64,000 nt of DNA from Methanocorpusculum vombati (GCF_026891935.1 NZ_JAPTGC010000003.1:1-64000); one strand, 5' to 3'; positions 50,190 through 61,027 are shown, numbered from the stretch's first letter. The notes: generated from the letters alone by a model not told the origin. Numbers and translations: made by a program.

Positions 50190-53006
50190 ATGTCTGCCAG
50201 CGAATATCGTTATCATCCCGCGGAATTTCCCGCACCGAAAGTCTCCGTCCGCCACATCAGCCTCACCTTTGACATTACCGAAACCCAAACCCGTGTCATC
50301 GCAGAGACTACCTTCCTTACTCTTGCAGACACCCTCACTACCCTCACGCTCAACGCCAAAAACCTGGAAATCCAAAAAGTCCGCCTCAACGGAAAACCCG
50401 CACACTACACCTGCGAAAACGATCTCCTCCATATATCTCTGACCCACCCCTCCCACCGCGGCGCACACATCACCCTCTGGACCGAAACCATCTGCCGCCC
50501 CACCGCAAACATCCTCGAAGGACTCTACTATGACGCAACCCCCGAAGGTCTTCCCAAAACCCAGATAACCCAGTGCCAGCAGTGGGGATTCCAGCGCATT
50601 GTTCCCTGCATTGACGACATGCGGGCAAAAAGCACCTGGACCACTACTATCATCGCCGACAACCGCTACACCAACCTCATCAGTAACGGCAACATCAAAA
50701 GCCCCCGTGCCCCTTACGATAAAACCCGCGACATCATCACCTATCAAAACGATCACCCCATGCCCCCCTACCTTTTCTTCCTCGGCGTCGGCACCTGGGA
50801 TACCTTCACCCGTACCCTCGAGTACCCCGACGGTCAGACCGTCCGCCTCGAACTTCTCGCACCCAAAGGAGCCGACCCTGCAAACGCCGCGGCCGCCCTC
50901 GATATCCTTGCCGACAGCATCCTCTGGACCTGTCTCTTCACCGGCCCCGAACGCTACGAATCCACCGACGTCCGGTTCGAACTCTACCGTCTCTGCAAAA
51001 CCCGTGACAAACTCATCGCAGACAATCCCGAAAACCCGGAAACAGCCCTTGCTCCCATCCGCCGCCAGATAGCACACCTCGCCGCAGACCTCGTCTTCGG
51101 CTACCAGTACCCCTACGACGTCTATCGCGAAATCTCCATGCAGAACTCAGACTTCGGCGGCATGGAAAATACCGGCAACACCACCATCATTCAGAACCGC
51201 ATCATGCCGGGCCCCGAAATTACCGACTCTGCCTACGAATACATGATCGGCGTCAAACAGCACGAGTTCTACCACAACCTCAACGGATCCAGCGTCACCG
51301 GCGACACTCCGTTTTCCATCTGGCTCAACGAAGCTGTAACGGTTATGATCGAAGACGACTACCTCTCCTTTCTCTTCGGCGCAGACTACATCCGGCTCCA
51401 GAACGTCCTCCAGCTCTACACCCCCGGCACCGGTACCTTCTCCCTCGACACCGGAGCTGCCGCCATGCCCATCCAGCCCGAAGGCTTCAACGACCCGAAC
51501 GATCTCATCACCTCCGTTACCTACGTCAAAGCTCCTGAGTTCACCCGCATGATCCAGACCATCCTCGGCAAACGCGCCTTTGCCTGGGCGCTGGATCTCT
51601 ATCACCGCAGGTTCGCTGACAGCAACGCCTCTCCCCGTGACTGGCTTGAAACCATGGGCGACATCGGTCGAATCGACTTTTCTACCATGGCAGGCCGCTG
51701 GCTCACCCAGACCGGCTACCCCACCGTCACCGCAACCGCCGCCTACAACCCCGACGAAGAAACAGCGGAAATCACTGTAGAACAGACAGGATTTGACGGA
51801 CAGAACCCCTGGATCTTCCCCCTCGCCGGGACGCTCCTTACCGACAAAGGTGCTGTCGTCGCCGAATTTCTTGAAAAAATCGACGGACCGCACCAGACCT
51901 TCTCCGTTCCTTGTGCCGGAGCATTCGCCGTAGCCGTCTGGAATCCCGGTCACGCCGCCTACATCCGCATCAACAGTACCGCCTCTGACAACGAACTCTA
52001 TCTCCAGCTCAAACATGACACCGACACCATCAGCCGGTTCCTTGCCTACCAGACCCTCGTTGACCGTGAGATGAACAAACTCTGCCAAAACCCCGCAGCA
52101 GACCCGGACCCGCGGCTCATCAGCTGGTATGCCGGTACCCTTACCGACAACACCAAAATGCAAAGTACCGGCGCACTTTCCCTCACCCTCTTTGAGTACG
52201 CAAGCGACCCCGCCTACTCCTACCGCTACACCGAACTCCACGCAGCGAAACAGAAGATCATCAGGGCCGTATCCGACATGCTTGGCAAACAGCGCCTCAA
52301 CGCCCTCTACGCCGCCTACAACATCTCCGAACGTCCCACCACCGCACCCGTAGAACTCGCCCGCATCTTCAAAACCCGGGCCGTCAAAAACCTCATCCTC
52401 ACCCACCTTGCGGCATTCGACACCCCAGACATCCACGCAGTACTCAAAACCGCATACGAAACCGCAACCAACGCCACCGACCGGATGGCTGCCTTCACCC
52501 TCTACCTTTCCGGCACCGCACCTGATCGGATCAGCCTCCTCGACACCGAACTTGTCCGTGCAAAAACCGATCCCGTCGCCTGGGAAAACTTCCTCGCCGC
52601 AACCGCCGCATCCTCATCGCCCGACACCGTTACCTACCTCAGACGCATTGAACAGAGCGGAAACTTCCATATCGAGCAGGCCGGGGAAAGCAGATCCCTC
52701 TACCTCCGGTTCGCCGCAAACCGCAAACTCTCTCTGGAAACAGACACAGGTCGTGCCTTCCTTGCCACCTCCCTCATCACCCTTGCCCGTGTCAACGAAT
52801 ACATCTCAACCGGCATCCTCTCCGTCTTCTCCCATCTCGACAGGTATGACGCCCCGGTCCGCGATGCATGCTTTACCATCCTCACCAACCTGGTAACCAC
52901 CGTTCCCGAAACCGACACTCCCTCCGTCATCCGTACCGCCCGCCGCATCATCGAAAAAAGCCCCAAAGCCAAAGAAGCATACAACCAGACACACCACCGC
53001 GAATAA
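50190..53006 (+). CDS. pepN: M1-family aminopeptidase
   Basis: A 938-residue gluzincin. The exopeptidase motif GGMEN is at 323-327, and the zinc site HEFYH at 358-362 with the third ligand E381 (NEAVTV). The N-terminal beta domain (residues 1-200), catalytic domain, and long C-terminal helical domain (about 560-938) give the size of PepN-type enzymes. It cleaves N-terminal residues from peptides in the cytoplasm. The ATG at 50190 (MSASEYRYHPAEFPAPKVSV) is chosen because upstream codons lie in the promoter region. It is followed by a good terminator. Confidence 0.9.
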   Translation: MSASEYRYHPAEFPAPKVSVRHISLTFDITETQTRVIAETTFLTLADTLTTLTLNAKNLEIQKVRLNGKPAHYTCENDLLHISLTHPSHRGAHITLWTETICRPTANILEGLYYDATPEGLPKTQITQCQQWGFQRIVPCIDDMRAKSTWTTTIIADNRYTNLISNGNIKSPRAPYDKTRDIITYQNDHPMPPYLFFLGVGTWDTFTRTLEYPDGQTVRLELLAPKGADPANAAAALDILADSILWTCLFTGPERYESTDVRFELYRLCKTRDKLIADNPENPETALAPIRRQIAHLAADLVFGYQYPYDVYREISMQNSDFGGMENTGNTTIIQNRIMPGPEITDSAYEYMIGVKQHEFYHNLNGSSVTGDTPFSIWLNEAVTVMIEDDYLSFLFGADYIRLQNVLQLYTPGTGTFSLDTGAAAMPIQPEGFNDPNDLITSVTYVKAPEFTRMIQTILGKRAFAWALDLYHRRFADSNASPRDWLETMGDIGRIDFSTMAGRWLTQTGYPTVTATAAYNPDEETAEITVEQTGFDGQNPWIFPLAGTLLTDKGAVVAEFLEKIDGPHQTFSVPCAGAFAVAVWNPGHAAYIRINSTASDNELYLQLKHDTDTISRFLAYQTLVDREMNKLCQNPAADPDPRLISWYAGTLTDNTKMQSTGALSLTLFEYASDPAYSYRYTELHAAKQKIIRAVSDMLGKQRLNALYAAYNISERPTTAPVELARIFKTRAVKNLILTHLAAFDTPDIHAVLKTAYETATNATDRMAAFTLYLSGTAPDRISLLDTELVRAKTDPVAWENFLAATAASSSPDTVTYLRRIEQSGNFHIEQAGESRSLYLRFAANRKLSLETDTGRAFLATSLITLARVNEYISTGILSVFSHLDRYDAPVRDACFTILTNLVTTVPETDTPSVIRTARRIIEKSPKAKEAYNQTHHRE

Positions 53007-53081
53007 TCCGCCCGGAACACTCCCGCCAACTTTCGCACCCCCACTATCATAATAAGAACCGATCATCCCATATAAATATGC

Positions 53082-53115
53082 AGGGGCGCACCGCCCCTGA
53101 AAACCTCATTTTTTT
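53082..53115 (+). terminator. Hairpin plus T7 terminator of the aminopeptidase gene
   Basis: AGGGGCG-CAC-CGCCCCT (53082-53098) is followed by a T7 run at 53109-53115, about 75 bp after the aminopeptidase stop. Confidence 0.7.
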
Positions 53116-53268
53116 ATTCGCGTCAAATCCTGCCAATTTTGAATTTACGAACGATAATCTTGTAAAATTGAAATTTATTGGGAAATGGCTTGCAGAATGC
53201 CAATTTGGACAAATAAAGTTCGTAGAAGTCATTTTTAACAATTTTGCTGGTTTTTCCTCATCAGGTAT

Positions 53269-53278
53269 CTTTAAATAT
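53269..53278 (+). promoter_or_regulatory. Possible TATA box of the SpeD-like gene
   Basis: CTTTAAATAT lies about 97 bp before the ATG at 53371. A nearly identical CATATAAATAT precedes the upstream copy of the direct repeat (53069). Confidence 0.4.
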
Positions 53279-53370
53279 GCAGGGACTGACCTATTATCAT
53301 CCAAAGATTCCCGGCAGGAAAAAATTGCGTGTGACCGGGACTTTGAGAAGTATGGAGAAAACCCTAGTCT

Positions 53371-53787
53371 ATGAAACAGATGGTAGCAAATGGCATGACC
53401 GATTCCGAGGTCATTGCAAAGTTTAAGGAAGAGAACTGCTGGGGCCTCTGTACCTCAATCGATCTCAAGAACTGTGACCCGGCAACGATTCGTGACGCAG
53501 ACAAAATCCACCAGTTTGTACTGGAACTTGCAGATCTTATTGAGATGCACCGTTTCGGCGAACCCCAGATCATTCATTTCGGCCCCTGCGACCGCGTCGC
53601 CGGATATTCAATGACCCAGTTAATCGAAACCTCGCTTCTCTCCGCACACTTTGCAAACGACACCAACGCAGCATACATTGACATCTTCAGCTGCAAAGAA
53701 TATCCGCCGACCGTCGCCGCAGAGTTCTGCAAAAAATTCTTCGGCGCAAAAGGCATGAATACCACCGTATTCTTCCGCACCATCTAA
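53371..53787 (+). CDS. S-adenosylmethionine decarboxylase-like (SpeD family)
   Basis: A 138-residue SpeD-fold protein: WGLCTSIDLKNCDPATIRDA, then LIETSLLSAHF and AAYIDIFSC. Aligning the strand AAYIDIFSC with the AAVDIFTC of SpeD puts Ser88 at the pyruvoyl-forming serine and Cys108 at the general acid. The preceding Glu is Thr87, the following His is Leu89, and H93 is kept. So self-cleavage is possible but altered. SpeD relatives with other decarboxylase activities are known, so polyamine synthesis from AdoMet should not be assumed. Confidence 0.75.
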   Translation: MKQMVANGMTDSEVIAKFKEENCWGLCTSIDLKNCDPATIRDADKIHQFVLELADLIEMHRFGEPQIIHFGPCDRVAGYSMTQLIETSLLSAHFANDTNAAYIDIFSCKEYPPTVAAEFCKKFFGAKGMNTTVFFRTI

Positions 53788-53929
53788 CATTTGCGGAAGA
53801 GTGTTTTTCTTTTTTGTACGAATATCTGCCCTGCATTGGTATCCGGAGCACTTTCACACCGCACGGTCCCCGCTTTATCCCTTCATCCGTTGAACAAATC
53901 TCTGACAACACTACAGAGGTGAACCACAC

Positions 53930-54382
53930 ATGACACACACATATCGTCCCGTGCGGACCCGGTCCCGCAGAATCAGAAAGACCCCTCTCCCCGAAAACAT
54001 CTATCTCCTCCCCGACGGCAGAATCATGTACCTCCGGTACAACAAAAACCCCATCGCAAAAATCGCCCGCCCCTACATCGCAGCAGATGACGGGACAAGC
54101 TGCCCGGCCTACATACCTCCGCTGCCGGATCAGATCTGGCGGAAGTACCCCGTACTGAACCCTGCCGATATCCGGCAGGCAGCCGCCGCCCAGATTGAAC
54201 TTGCAAAACTCCTCCGGCTGCCAAAGACCGGTACAAAACCAACCGCCCAGACACGGCTGTCCGAACTTGCTGACTGGCTTGCCGTCATGTACCGGCTGGC
54301 GGAAACTGCATCCGCAGAACCCGGTCAGGAGCACACCGACCGCCAGCCCGCAGATCTGCGGGCTGCCCGGCTGTTCTCCTGA
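53930..54382 (+). CDS. Basic protein of unknown function, 150 aa
   Basis: The N-terminal half is Arg-rich (RPVRTRSRRIRKTPLPENIY, LPDGRIMYLRYNKNPIAKIA), then helical (DIRQAAAAQIELAKLLRLPK, RLSELADWLAVMYRLAETAS). It has no signal peptide. An AGAGGTGAA site precedes the ATG at 53930. The family is not recognised. The basic, Pro-containing N-terminus suggests nucleic-acid contact. Confidence 0.55.
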   Translation: MTHTYRPVRTRSRRIRKTPLPENIYLLPDGRIMYLRYNKNPIAKIARPYIAADDGTSCPAYIPPLPDQIWRKYPVLNPADIRQAAAAQIELAKLLRLPKTGTKPTAQTRLSELADWLAVMYRLAETASAEPGQEHTDRQPADLRAARLFS

Positions 54383-54549
54383 CAAAGTGCTGCAACCGCA
54401 CTATAATAATGGACCCGGGAAACCCTGCGCCGGACCCGGGACACCCCGCAACTTTTTCCCAAAACCCGATCAATCTTCCCGTAAGAGTAGTAACTCTTTT
54501 TACTCAAAACAACATCATCACTAAACTACTATTCACAGGTCGCAGAAAA

Positions 54550-54819
54550 ATGGTCTCTGAAAACGATGTTCTCCATATCGCTGAACTTGCCGACATCGGT
54601 ATTGCCACGTCCGAACTCGGCAAATTCACTGAACAGTTCAACGCAATTCTCGAATACTTCGATATCCTCGACACCTTGACCGCAGACGATGAACTGGATC
54701 GTCCGCTGGTCAACGTATTTCGCGAAGATGAGGTCAGACCCTCCCTTTCGCAGGAAGAAGCGCTTGCAAACTCCCATAACCCTGAAGACGGCTACATCCG
54801 CGCTCCCAAGGTGATCTAA
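54550..54819 (+). CDS. gatC: Asp-tRNA(Asn)/Glu-tRNA(Gln) amidotransferase subunit C
   Basis: An 89-residue subunit: VSENDVLHIAELADIGIATS, FTEQFNAILEYFDILDTL, and the C-terminal PEDGYIRAPKVI typical of GatC. It stabilises the GatA-GatB interface. The ATG at 54550 gives the standard length. gatA begins at the next base after the stop. Confidence 0.9.
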   Translation: MVSENDVLHIAELADIGIATSELGKFTEQFNAILEYFDILDTLTADDELDRPLVNVFREDEVRPSLSQEEALANSHNPEDGYIRAPKVI

Positions 54820-56097
54820 ATGTCCGACGCATACAACGCATTCCTCTCTGACATCGAGATACCTTCCGACGCCAGCGGACCGCTTGCCGGCATCCGTGTC
54901 GCGGTCAAAGACAACATCTCCACCAAAAACATCCCCACCACCTGCGCCTCTAAAATCCTTCTCGGCTATATCCCGCCCTACGACGCACACGCTGTGGAAC
55001 TGCTCAAAGCAGCAGGCGCTACCATCGCCGGCAAAACCAATATGGACGAGTTCGGTATGGGAACCACCACCGAAAACAGCGCGTTTGGTCCCGCCTTAAA
55101 TCCGCGTGACACAACACGTGTCACCGGCGGTTCATCCGGCGGCTCTGCCGCCGCCGTTGCCGCAGGACTCGTCCCCATGGCGCTTGGTTCCGACACCGGC
55201 GGTTCGATTCGCTGTCCCGCATCCTACTGCGGTATTGTCGGTCTTAAGCCTTCTTACGGCCGGGTCAGCCGGTATGGTTTGATCGCCTACGCCAACTCCT
55301 TTGAACAGATCGGTCCCATGGCAGCAAACGTCACCGACACCGCAAAACTCTTCAGTGTCATCGCCGGCGGCGACCGTCGCGACTCAACTTCGGTTGACAA
55401 ACCCTACCGTTTTGCCGACCTTCACGCCGACATCAAAGGAAAAGTCATCGGCGTGCCCAGGGAATACTTTGGAGAAGGCGTTGATGCGGATGTCGCAAAA
55501 ACCGTTGAAACATCCATCGGCAGACTCGAAGAACTCGGCGCGGTCATCCGCGAGGTGTCCTTACCCTCCATGCAGTATGCGCTTGCCGCCTACTACGTCA
55601 CCTGCACCTGCGAAGCAAGCTCCAACCTTGACCGCTTCGACGGCGTCAGATACGGTCCGGAACCGGAGATGAACCTCCCCTGGCACGACGCCTACACCAA
55701 AGTCCGCGAAGCAGGCTTCGGTCCCGAAGTCCGCCGGAGAATTCTCCTTGGAACCTTTGCCCTCTCCGCAGGATACTACGGTAAATACTACGTCAAGGCC
55801 CAGCACGCAAAACAGCTGATCCGCCGCGACTTCCAGCGGGTCCTCACCGGCTGTGACCTCCTTGCAGGTCCGACCATGCCCAACGTCGCCCCGAAACTCG
55901 GCGAAATGACCGCAGATCCTCTGCGGATGTATCAGACCGATATCCTCACCGTCCCGGTCAACATCGCCGGAATTCCGGCAGTCTCGCTCCCCTGCGGAAC
56001 TGCACACGGCATGCCGGTCGGACTGCAGCTGATGGGAAGAATGTTCGGCGAAGAGGCACTCCTGAATGCCGCGCTTGCATTTGAGGAGGTGGCATAA
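54820..56097 (+). CDS. gatA: Amidotransferase subunit A (amidase)
   Basis: A 425-residue amidase-signature enzyme with the Ser-cisSer-Lys triad: VAVKDNISTKNI (Lys), VTGGSSGGSAAAVAAG, and GSDTGGSIRCPASYCGIVGL. It releases ammonia from glutamine or asparagine for transfer to mischarged tRNA. It sits between gatC and gatB without gaps. In methanogens GatCAB serves Asn-tRNA formation; Gln-tRNA is made by GatDE. Confidence 0.95.
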   Translation: MSDAYNAFLSDIEIPSDASGPLAGIRVAVKDNISTKNIPTTCASKILLGYIPPYDAHAVELLKAAGATIAGKTNMDEFGMGTTTENSAFGPALNPRDTTRVTGGSSGGSAAAVAAGLVPMALGSDTGGSIRCPASYCGIVGLKPSYGRVSRYGLIAYANSFEQIGPMAANVTDTAKLFSVIAGGDRRDSTSVDKPYRFADLHADIKGKVIGVPREYFGEGVDADVAKTVETSIGRLEELGAVIREVSLPSMQYALAAYYVTCTCEASSNLDRFDGVRYGPEPEMNLPWHDAYTKVREAGFGPEVRRRILLGTFALSAGYYGKYYVKAQHAKQLIRRDFQRVLTGCDLLAGPTMPNVAPKLGEMTADPLRMYQTDILTVPVNIAGIPAVSLPCGTAHGMPVGLQLMGRMFGEEALLNAALAFEEVA

Positions 56098-57531
56098 ATG
56101 GCCGACGAAGAGATGAAGGTCATCATCGGTCTGGAAGTTCACTGCCAGCTGGATACCGCATCGAAGTTATTCTGCGGCTGCTCCGCAGACTTCCGTGCCG
56201 ACGCCCCGAACACCCACGTATGTCCGGTCTGTCTCGGACTGCCGGGTGCCCTGCCGGTCTTAAACAAAAAGGCCATTGAGTATGCACTCAAAGTCGCAAA
56301 GGCGCTCAACTGCACCATCCCCGAGGAAGGTGAGTTCTGCCGGAAGAACTACTTCTACCCTGACCTCGTCAAAGCCTACCAGATCACCATGGGAGACAAC
56401 CCGCTTGCCCTCGGCGGCTACATCGAGATCGAAGACGACGCAGGCAACCCGAAGACCGTCAACCTGACCCGTATCCATGTCGAGGAAGACCCCGGAAGAC
56501 TTGTTCACATGGGCAACAAGGAACGCGGGCACTACACCCTTGTTGACTATAACAGATCCGGTATCCCCTTAATCGAAATGGTCACCGAGCCGGAGCTTTC
56601 CTCCCCCAAAGAAGCCCGCCGCCTCTTAAACAAACTGCGGGCAACCCTTGAATACCTCGATGTATTCGATCCCGAAAAGGAAGGTTCCATCCGTGTGGAT
56701 GCAAACATCTCCATCAAAGGTCATGAGCGGGTCGAGATCAAAAACATCTCCTCCTACAAAGGTGTCGAAAAGGCACTGACCTTTGAGATCACCCGGCAGA
56801 AGAACCTCATCCGCCGCGGAGGAATCATCGTGCGCGAGACCCGCCACTTCCAGGAAGGAAAGGGAACCACCACCAGCGCACGGTCCAAGGAAACCGCAAC
56901 CGACTACCGCTACTTCCCTGAACCGGATCTGCCGGTCATCCGTGTTGCGGATTGGGTCAAAGATATTGTCCTTCCCGAACTGCCGGATGCACGGCGCGAC
57001 CGGTTTATGCAGCAGTACGGCATCGCCGTCAACCATGCAAGAACGCTTACCGGCGACCTCCGGCTTGCCGAGTTCTACGAAACCGTTGCGGACGTTGGTG
57101 CAGCCCTCGCCGCATCCTGGATTGCCGACATCCTGATTGGTGAACTCAACTACCGCGACATGAGCCTGAGCGCAGTTGCTGCCCATACACCGGAGTTCAA
57201 AGACCTCATCGTACTCGTCCGCGACAAAAAGATCACCGACAAGGCAGGAGTCGAAGTCCTCCGTGTCTGGCTTGACGACCTCCATGCAGGAGAAAAGAAG
57301 GAAACCCCGGCACAGATCGTCGAACGACTCGGTCTTGCCCGCGAGTCCGGCGAGTCCTTCCGCGGCATCGTCGAACATATCTTAGCTGCCAACCCGCAGG
57401 CGGTCGCCGACCACAAAGCCGGAAAGAAAGGTGCTCTTAACTTCATCGTCGGACAGGTCATGAAGGAAACCAAAGGCAAATCCGACCCGCGTGAAATCCA
57501 CGCCATGATTGCAGAGCTTGTAGGGGAGTAA
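56098..57531 (+). CDS. gatB: Amidotransferase subunit B
   Basis: A 477-residue subunit carrying the tRNA-binding and kinase activities: VIIGLEVHCQLDTASKLFCG, then a CPVCLGLPGALPVLN zinc/entry region, EEDPGRLVHMG, and DYNRSGIPLIEMVTEPEL. The C-terminal helical tail (GRKKGALN-like AGKKGALNFIVGQVMKETKG) matches the YqeY/GatB domain. It is contiguous with gatA, and topA starts 2 bp after the stop. Confidence 0.95.
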   Translation: MADEEMKVIIGLEVHCQLDTASKLFCGCSADFRADAPNTHVCPVCLGLPGALPVLNKKAIEYALKVAKALNCTIPEEGEFCRKNYFYPDLVKAYQITMGDNPLALGGYIEIEDDAGNPKTVNLTRIHVEEDPGRLVHMGNKERGHYTLVDYNRSGIPLIEMVTEPELSSPKEARRLLNKLRATLEYLDVFDPEKEGSIRVDANISIKGHERVEIKNISSYKGVEKALTFEITRQKNLIRRGGIIVRETRHFQEGKGTTTSARSKETATDYRYFPEPDLPVIRVADWVKDIVLPELPDARRDRFMQQYGIAVNHARTLTGDLRLAEFYETVADVGAALAASWIADILIGELNYRDMSLSAVAAHTPEFKDLIVLVRDKKITDKAGVEVLRVWLDDLHAGEKKETPAQIVERLGLARESGESFRGIVEHILAANPQAVADHKAGKKGALNFIVGQVMKETKGKSDPREIHAMIAELVGE

Positions 57532-57533
57532 CC

Positions 57534-60344
57534 ATGCATCTTATCATCGCCGAAAAGAACATCGTCGCAGAACGCATCGCAGCATTTCTGGCAGGAAAAC
57601 AGAAAGTGCACACCAAACGCGACGGCGCGGCAACCGAGTACACTTTTGGCGATACGGTGGTAATGGGTCTTCGCGGCCATGTGGTTGAACTTGACTTTAC
57701 CAAAGGTTACAGCAACTGGCGAAGCGAAGAACACCCGCCGCGTTCCCTCATCAATGCCGATATCGAAAAGCATCCGACCGAAAAGAAGATCGTCGCTCTC
57801 ATGCAGAAGCATGCGAAAAAAGCCGACCGCATTACTATCGCAACCGATTACGATACCGAAGGAGAACTCATCGGCATGGAAGCCTATGAGCTAGTCCGTG
57901 CCGTCAACCAGAAGGTGACGGTTGACCGTGCCCGGTTCTCGGCAATTACCAAAGATGAGATCACCAAAGCAATCGCCGATGCACAAGAGATCGACTTCAA
58001 TCTTGCCGCAGCCGGTGAGACCCGGCAGGTCATCGATCTTGTCTGGGGAGCATCCTTAACCCGGTTCCTCTCCATCGCTGCCCACCGTGGTGCAGACAGT
58101 ATTCTTTCCGTCGGCCGCGTGCAGAGCCCGACGCTCGCCATGATTGTTGATCGCGAAAAGGAGATAGAAGCCTTTGTTCCGGAAAAGTACTGGATGCTTA
58201 CCCTCACCGCGAAGATTGCGGGTGAGGAGGTATCCGCCCGCCACGTCCACGGCCGGTTCACCGTGAAGGAAGAGGCTGACGCAGCCCTTGCCGGAACACG
58301 CGATCCGGTCACGGTGCGGGAAGTCATTACCGGCAAAAAGACCGACAAAGCCCCGACCCCGCTGGACACCACCGCCTTAATCGTCGGTGCGGGACGGCTT
58401 GGTCTCTCCGCCGCATCCGCGATGAACAAGGCAGAGGATCTCTACATGCGGGGATTCATCTCCTATCCCCGTACCGACAACACCGCGTATCCCAAAAGTC
58501 TCAATCTCCGCCAGCATCTCAAAATGTTTGCCGGCGGCGAGTTTGAACGCGATGCAAATCATGTGCTGGCAAACATGCGGGCAGTCCCAACCCGCGGCAA
58601 GAAGGAAACCACCGACCACCCGCCAATCTACCCGACCTCCAAAGGCACCCGTGCCGAGATCGGCGACGACGCCACATGGAAACTGTATGAGTTCATCGTC
58701 CGCCGGTTTTTTGCCACGCTTTCCCCCGACGCCGAGTGGAAGACGCTCAAGGTCAATCTGACCGCGGATACTGAGCCTTATACCATCACCGGCGGACGGC
58801 TGATTGTTCCCGGCTGGCGTACGGTGTACCCCTACAGCAAAGCCGAAGAAGCCATCCTGCCGGAGTTTGCGGTTGGTGACCGGCTCACCCTTACCGATAA
58901 AAACTGTGAGGAAAAAGAGACCCAGCCTCCGGCCCGCTACTCGCAGAGCAGACTCATCCAGAGAATGGAAGAGCTGGGTCTCGGCACCAAAAGTACGCGG
59001 CATGAGGTCATCAGCAAACTTATCGGCAGAAAGTACATCGAAGGAAACCCGATGAAGCCGACCATTGTCGGCCGTGCGGTTACTGAGTCACTGGAAAAGT
59101 TTGCGGATACCATCACCGCCCCCACGATGACCAAGACCCTCGAAGAGTCAATGGAGAACATCGCCGCGGGGACCAAGACCATGAACGCGGTGCTGACCGA
59201 GTCGAAGACCATGCTCTCCTCCATCTTCGATGATCTGGAGGAGAACAAGGAAGCGATCGGTCAGGACCTCATGGACCGCACGCGGGAGGAGCAGACGGTC
59301 GGTCAGTGTCCGGTCTGCGGTGCACCGCTCCGGATCCGGCGTGCCGGAAACTCCCAGTTCATCGGCTGTTCCGGCTACCCGAAGTGTACCTTCAATACCA
59401 GCCTTCCGCCGGCGACCTGGGGCAATGCAGTTAAAATGAATGAGGTCTGTCCCATCCATCAGCTCAACCATGTTCAGCTGCTCCGCAAAGGTGCTCCGGC
59501 CTGGAAGATCGGCTGTCCCCTTTGTTCCCACATCAAAACAAACGCCGAGGCGTTTAAGATGCTGCCCGGCATGACCGATGCAGGGATTGAGAGGCTGAAC
59601 AGTGTCCACATCTATGCAATCTCCGAACTTGCCGGAATCTCCGCAGATGATCTGATGTTCCGGCTCAATACATCCCGGGATGAAGCGGATAAAATGATTC
59701 AGGATGCGGAAACGGTTCTGGGGCTGCTTCGCAAGAGAACCGAACTCAAGAAGTTCATCTCCTCGCATGTCGCGCCCCGCCGCGGACGCGGCCACTCCAA
59801 GGTCAGTGCCGCCTTCATCGGCAAGGGAATCGTGGACATTGCAAGTCTTGCCGGTGCAAAAAAGAGTGATGTGATGGCGGCCGGCCTCTCCGAGGCAGAG
59901 ACCGACACGCTTCTTACGGAGGCAAAGCGCGTCGTCAATATCGCCACGATGAAACAGTACGGGGTGCCGGCCATTACCCTCAAGAAGTATGTTGCCGCCG
60001 GATATGAAGATCCGAAGGCCTTTGTTGCGGCGCACCCCGCAGGTCTTTCCCTTGCGACCGGTGCGTCGGTGACAACCGTCTGTAAGCATCAGAAGATGGT
60101 GGCAGAACAGATCGGTGCCGAGCCGCCGAAATCACTCAGCAAGGCAGCGTTTGATGACGGTATTGCAAGTCTGACACCGCTTGAGATTGAGCCGGAGCAC
60201 CTGACCGCTCTTGCGTTTGCAGGAGTGTACAGCTGTACGCTTCTGAAGGGTGCTGCGGTTCAGACACTGTCGCGCCAGACCGGTATCGACAGGGAACAGC
60301 TGACCGAATACAAGAACAAAGCCAAAAAGGTGTGTGGAAAATGA
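57534..60344 (+). CDS. topA: DNA topoisomerase I (type IA)
   Basis: A 936-residue topoisomerase. The Toprim domain has the opening [15 protein letters not shown] and the metal site [20 protein letters not shown]. The active tyrosine lies in [18 protein letters not shown]4 zinc finger (CPVCGAPL and CSGYPKC) follows at about 590-625, with a second Cys cluster (CPIHQLN, CPLCSH). The last 240 residues contain helix-hairpin-helix-like repeats ([20 protein letters not shown]). It relaxes negative supercoils. Its stop overlaps the next start by 4 bp. Confidence 0.92.
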   Translation: MHLIIAEKNIVAERIAAFLAGKQKVHTKRDGAATEYTFGDTVVMGLRGHVVELDFTKGYSNWRSEEHPPRSLINADIEKHPTEKKIVALMQKHAKKADRITIATDYDTEGELIGMEAYELVRAVNQKVTVDRARFSAITKDEITKAIADAQEIDFNLAAAGETRQVIDLVWGASLTRFLSIAAHRGADSILSVGRVQSPTLAMIVDREKEIEAFVPEKYWMLTLTAKIAGEEVSARHVHGRFTVKEEADAALAGTRDPVTVREVITGKKTDKAPTPLDTTALIVGAGRLGLSAASAMNKAEDLYMRGFISYPRTDNTAYPKSLNLRQHLKMFAGGEFERDANHVLANMRAVPTRGKKETTDHPPIYPTSKGTRAEIGDDATWKLYEFIVRRFFATLSPDAEWKTLKVNLTADTEPYTITGGRLIVPGWRTVYPYSKAEEAILPEFAVGDRLTLTDKNCEEKETQPPARYSQSRLIQRMEELGLGTKSTRHEVISKLIGRKYIEGNPMKPTIVGRAVTESLEKFADTITAPTMTKTLEESMENIAAGTKTMNAVLTESKTMLSSIFDDLEENKEAIGQDLMDRTREEQTVGQCPVCGAPLRIRRAGNSQFIGCSGYPKCTFNTSLPPATWGNAVKMNEVCPIHQLNHVQLLRKGAPAWKIGCPLCSHIKTNAEAFKMLPGMTDAGIERLNSVHIYAISELAGISADDLMFRLNTSRDEADKMIQDAETVLGLLRKRTELKKFISSHVAPRRGRGHSKVSAAFIGKGIVDIASLAGAKKSDVMAAGLSEAETDTLLTEAKRVVNIATMKQYGVPAITLKKYVAAGYEDPKAFVAAHPAGLSLATGASVTTVCKHQKMVAEQIGAEPPKSLSKAAFDDGIASLTPLEIEPEHLTALAFAGVYSCTLLKGAAVQTLSRQTGIDREQLTEYKNKAKKVCGK

Positions 60345-61027
60345 CGAACTGGAAAGAATGGAGACATATTACCAAACTCGATCCTGATAAGGTTCTGGGT
60401 GACGGTGCAATTGCAGAGATTGCAGCAAGCGGAACGGATGTTCTGATGCTGTCGGGAACACTGGATGTGACGCCGGAGAAACTTGCAGACCTCTACGATC
60501 AGGTACGCGACTCCGGTCTGCCGGTGGTTGTGGAACCGGCAGATCCGACCGGTGCACGGTTCGAGGGGATGGACCTGGTGTTTGTGCCGACGGTTTTTAA
60601 TGCGGCCCACCCGATGTTTGTTACGGGTCTTCACAAGGAGTGGGTGCAGCACTTCCCGATTGTCTGGGACAAGGTAATCGGGGAGGCGTATGTGGTACTG
60701 AACCCTGCTTCGTCGGTCGGGAAACTGACGCATGCGAAGTGTGATCTCACTCCTGAGGAGGTCGCAGCCTATGCGGTTGTTGCGGAGAAGTACTACCGCA
60801 TGCCGGTCTTCTACATTGAGTACAGCGGAACCTACGGAGATCCTGCGGTCACAAAGGCAGTCAGCGAGGCGGTGGACGATATTCAGATCTTCTACGGCGG
60901 AGGCATCAACAATGCCGAGAAGGCTGCGGAGATGGGACAGTATGCGGATGCGATTGTCGTGGGAAATGCGGTGTACGATGCAGGCCCTGCAATTCTCAAA
61001 GAGACGGTGAAGGCGGTCAGACGGTAA
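60341..61027 (+). CDS. Geranylgeranylglyceryl phosphate synthase
   Basis: A 228-residue PcrB/GGGPS TIM barrel: [55 protein letters not shown], and the phosphate-binding [16 protein letters not shown]. It joins geranylgeranyl diphosphate to glycerol-1-phosphate, the first committed step of archaeal ether lipids. The ATG at 60341 is used in place of the GTG at 60332 because it overlaps the topA TGA. Confidence 0.9.
   Translation: MTNWKEWRHITKLDPDKVLGDGAIAEIAASGTDVLMLSGTLDVTPEKLADLYDQVRDSGLPVVVEPADPTGARFEGMDLVFVPTVFNAAHPMFVTGLHKEWVQHFPIVWDKVIGEAYVVLNPASSVGKLTHAKCDLTPEEVAAYAVVAEKYYRMPVFYIEYSGTYGDPAVTKAVSEAVDDIQIFYGGGINNAEKAAEMGQYADAIVVGNAVYDAGPAILKETVKAVRR

Larger units (their letters stand above)
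53007..53370. other. 364-bp AT-rich gap with direct repeats
   Basis: Bases about 53100-53270 are strikingly AT-rich compared with flanking genes. TAAATATGCAGGG occurs at 53072-53084 and 53271-53283. Weak reading frames exist on both strands (plus 53078-53374, minus 53047-53304), but neither resembles a known protein or the local codon style. Confidence 0.5.

Noticed and set aside
53078-53374. 98-aa reading frame starting in the AT-rich gap
   Set aside because: It begins inside the terminator hairpin, lacks a ribosome-binding site, and an equally long frame exists on the other strand.
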